From positions 545,001 through 609,000 of the forward strand of contig JANRJQ010000004.1 in NCBI GenBank assembly GCA_033763895.1: 64,000 nucleotides of DNA, written 5' to 3'. The notes below the pieces were generated by a model. It did not search any database, had not been told where the DNA came from, and was given only the letters and a program-made list of their open reading frames with translations. Source of the DNA: Chloroherpetonaceae bacterium. GTDB lineage: Bacteria; Bacteroidota; Chlorobiia; Chlorobiales; Thermochlorobacteraceae. Shown here piece by piece: positions 62,900-64,000 of this stretch (positions are counted from its first letter, which is position 1; every line of letters starts with the position of its first letter). A program made the position numbers and the translations under genes.

Positions 62900-64000
62900 A
62901 TGTCGCTTTCATCTTTGAAGGCGAACACGCTTCGCTCCATTCTTACAATGTTTGGGATAACAGTGGGTGTTTTCTCTGTCATTGGTGTAATGACCATCAT
63001 TTCTTCTTTACAGGCACAAGTAGAGGAAGGTTTAAATATTTTGGGTTCGGGGACTTTTAAAATCTCACGGTATCCTGCAATAAACTTTGGAGGGCCGCGT
63101 TCTTCTCGCTTCGCGAACCGCCCAAAAATAACCTATGAACAAGGATTAAGGCTTCGCAAACTTTTGGGAAACGACGCGAAATCCGTTGGACTTGAAGTTG
63201 GAACAGGAGGGCGCACTGCGGTTTACAATGGCATAAAAACTAATCCGAACCTTGACATTTACGGTACTGATCAATTTGCACTCTTAACCAATAATTACGA
63301 AATGGAGAACGGTCGATTTCTTACCGAAGAAGACGTTCTTTATGCTCGAAATGTTTGTGTCGTCGGTTATGATGTCGCACAAAAGCTTTTTCTTTCAGAA
63401 AATCCGATTGGTAAAACGATTAAAGTTCAAGGGAAAAATTATGTTGTAATCGGTGTCGTCTCTCCAAAGGGAACTTCATTTGGGCAAAGTCAAGATTTAT
63501 TTGTCACAATACCAATCACCAAATTCTTTGAAAACTATGGAAAAACATTTCGTAGCCTTCAAATTTCTGTTCAGGCGTTTTCACAAAGCGATTATGACCA
63601 ATTGTTGGATAAAACCATTGGCTTAATGCGCGTCGTAAGAGGGCTTGATGCCACTGAAGAAAATGATTTCGAAATGGTTTCGAATGAATCGCTGATTAGT
63701 ACTTTCGAGCAAATTGCAGGTGTAATTCGAATCGGGGCATTTATCATTAGCTTTATTGCATTAATCACGGCCGGTATTGGGATTATGAATATTATGCTGG
63801 TAAGTGTTACAGAGCGCACGAAAGAGATTGGAATTCGAAAATCAATTGGTGCAAAGAAATTCAGCATCTTAAAGCAATTTTTGATTGAAGCCGTGCTTCT
63901 TTCTGAAATGGGTGGATTGATGGGAATTATTGTGGGTGTTACTGGGGGAAACTTATTTGCAATTGCCTTCAACGCCCCATTGGTTTTCCCTTGGGATTGG
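62900..64000 (+). CDS. MacB/FtsX-type ABC transporter permease (3' truncated by window)
   Basis: The frame is open from 62900 to the window end (367 codons). A first membrane helix in TLRSILTMFGITVGVFSVIGV is followed by a periplasmic MacB-like domain of about 230 residues (GRFLTEEDV, VVGYDVAQKLF, NPIGKTIKV). The FtsX core then starts at IMNIMLVSVTERTKEIGIRKSIGA. Such permeases work with an ATPase to export or extract molecules across the envelope. ATG at 62900 has AAGGA 10 bases upstream; GTG at 62876 or TTG at 62897 are alternatives. The ATPase gene is not in the window. Substrate unknown. Confidence 0.88.
   Translation, partial: MSLSSLKANTLRSILTMFGITVGVFSVIGVMTIISSLQAQVEEGLNILGSGTFKISRYPAINFGGPRSSRFANRPKITYEQGLRLRKLLGNDAKSVGLEVGTGGRTAVYNGIKTNPNLDIYGTDQFALLTNNYEMENGRFLTEEDVLYARNVCVVGYDVAQKLFLSENPIGKTIKVQGKNYVVIGVVSPKGTSFGQSQDLFVTIPITKFFENYGKTFRSLQISVQAFSQSDYDQLLDKTIGLMRVVRGLDATEENDFEMVSNESLISTFEQIAGVIRIGAFIISFIALITAGIGIMNIMLVSVTERTKEIGIRKSIGAKKFSILKQFLIEAVLLSEMGGLMGIIVGVTGGNLFAIAFNAPLVFPWDW

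Noticed and set aside
63592-63972. 126-codon minus-strand frame at the window end
   Set aside because: Antisense to the FtsX core of the ABC permease, whose plus-strand frame is clearly the real one.

Overview
The window looks like chromosomal core DNA from a bacterium of the Chlorobiota/Bacteroidota side of the FCB group, most likely near Chloroherpeton/Thermochlorobacter. This placement is inferred from gene content, not from a marker tree. The main clues are a PucC/LhaA-type MFS protein otherwise tied to (bacterio)chlorophyll handling, a SMUG2-like (DUF4918) uracil-DNA glycosylase, a FtsI carrying PASTA domains, meso-DAP-type MurE, a huge lamin-tail-domain surface protein with a FlgD/gliding-type C-terminus, and a BamA/patatin-barrel outer membrane. 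A homodimer-type NADP isocitrate dehydrogenase next to a mitochondrial-type aconitase fits an oxidative TCA cycle better than the monomeric IDH known from Chlorobium limicola.

Layout. 1-4.1 kb: the 3' part of a dipeptidyl-peptidase IV-like S9 peptidase converging on a minus-strand pair (PucC-like MFS, SMUG2-like glycosylase), then a CBS-pair protein. 4.3-11.6 kb, minus strand: rpiB and a POT peptide transporter, then uppS-bamA-trpS and a Fes-type esterase. 11.8-16.0 kb, plus strand: a VWA membrane protein, pyrC and a Fur-family regulator, closed by a bidirectional terminator. 16.1-35.4 kb, minus strand: a complete division/cell-wall (dcw) cluster reading mraZ-rsmH-ftsL-ftsI-murE-murF-mraY-murD-ftsW-murG-murC-murB-ftsQ-ftsA-ftsZ. 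The genes overlap or lie within tens of bases of each other, except for gaps before ftsW and ftsZ; there is no ddl. Upstream of mraZ are five 10-bp-phased repeats that look like a MraZ box.

35.8-48.8 kb, minus strand: the 1501-residue lamin-tail protein, an RlmD-like rRNA methyltransferase, an arsenate-reductase-like phosphatase, tenA-purB, an AT-rich island with a lone trypsin-like protease, a carboxylesterase, a 57-residue membrane protein and kup. 49.1-64 kb, plus strand: hscB, a biotin carrier protein, an NAD-dependent epimerase, a TPR lipoprotein, trigger factor, a patatin-POTRA-barrel (type Vd-like) protein, aconitase, isocitrate dehydrogenase, an ammonium transporter and the start of a MacB-like ABC permease cut by the window end.

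The most unusual item is murC. A full MurC ligase (about residues 20-480) is fused in frame to a retropepsin-like aspartic protease domain (about 505-640) with an intact DTGAT motif and the matching IIG motif. Other points worth a second look are an iron-sulfur-type four-cysteine pattern in TrpRS, the MraZ-box array, a GC-rich RNA-like stem-loop between murD and ftsW, a pair of nearly identical 15-bp 7-1-7 inverted repeats upstream of the arsC-like gene and amt, and the foreign-looking protease island near 45 kb. No rRNA, tRNA, CRISPR array, insertion sequence or prophage was recognised.
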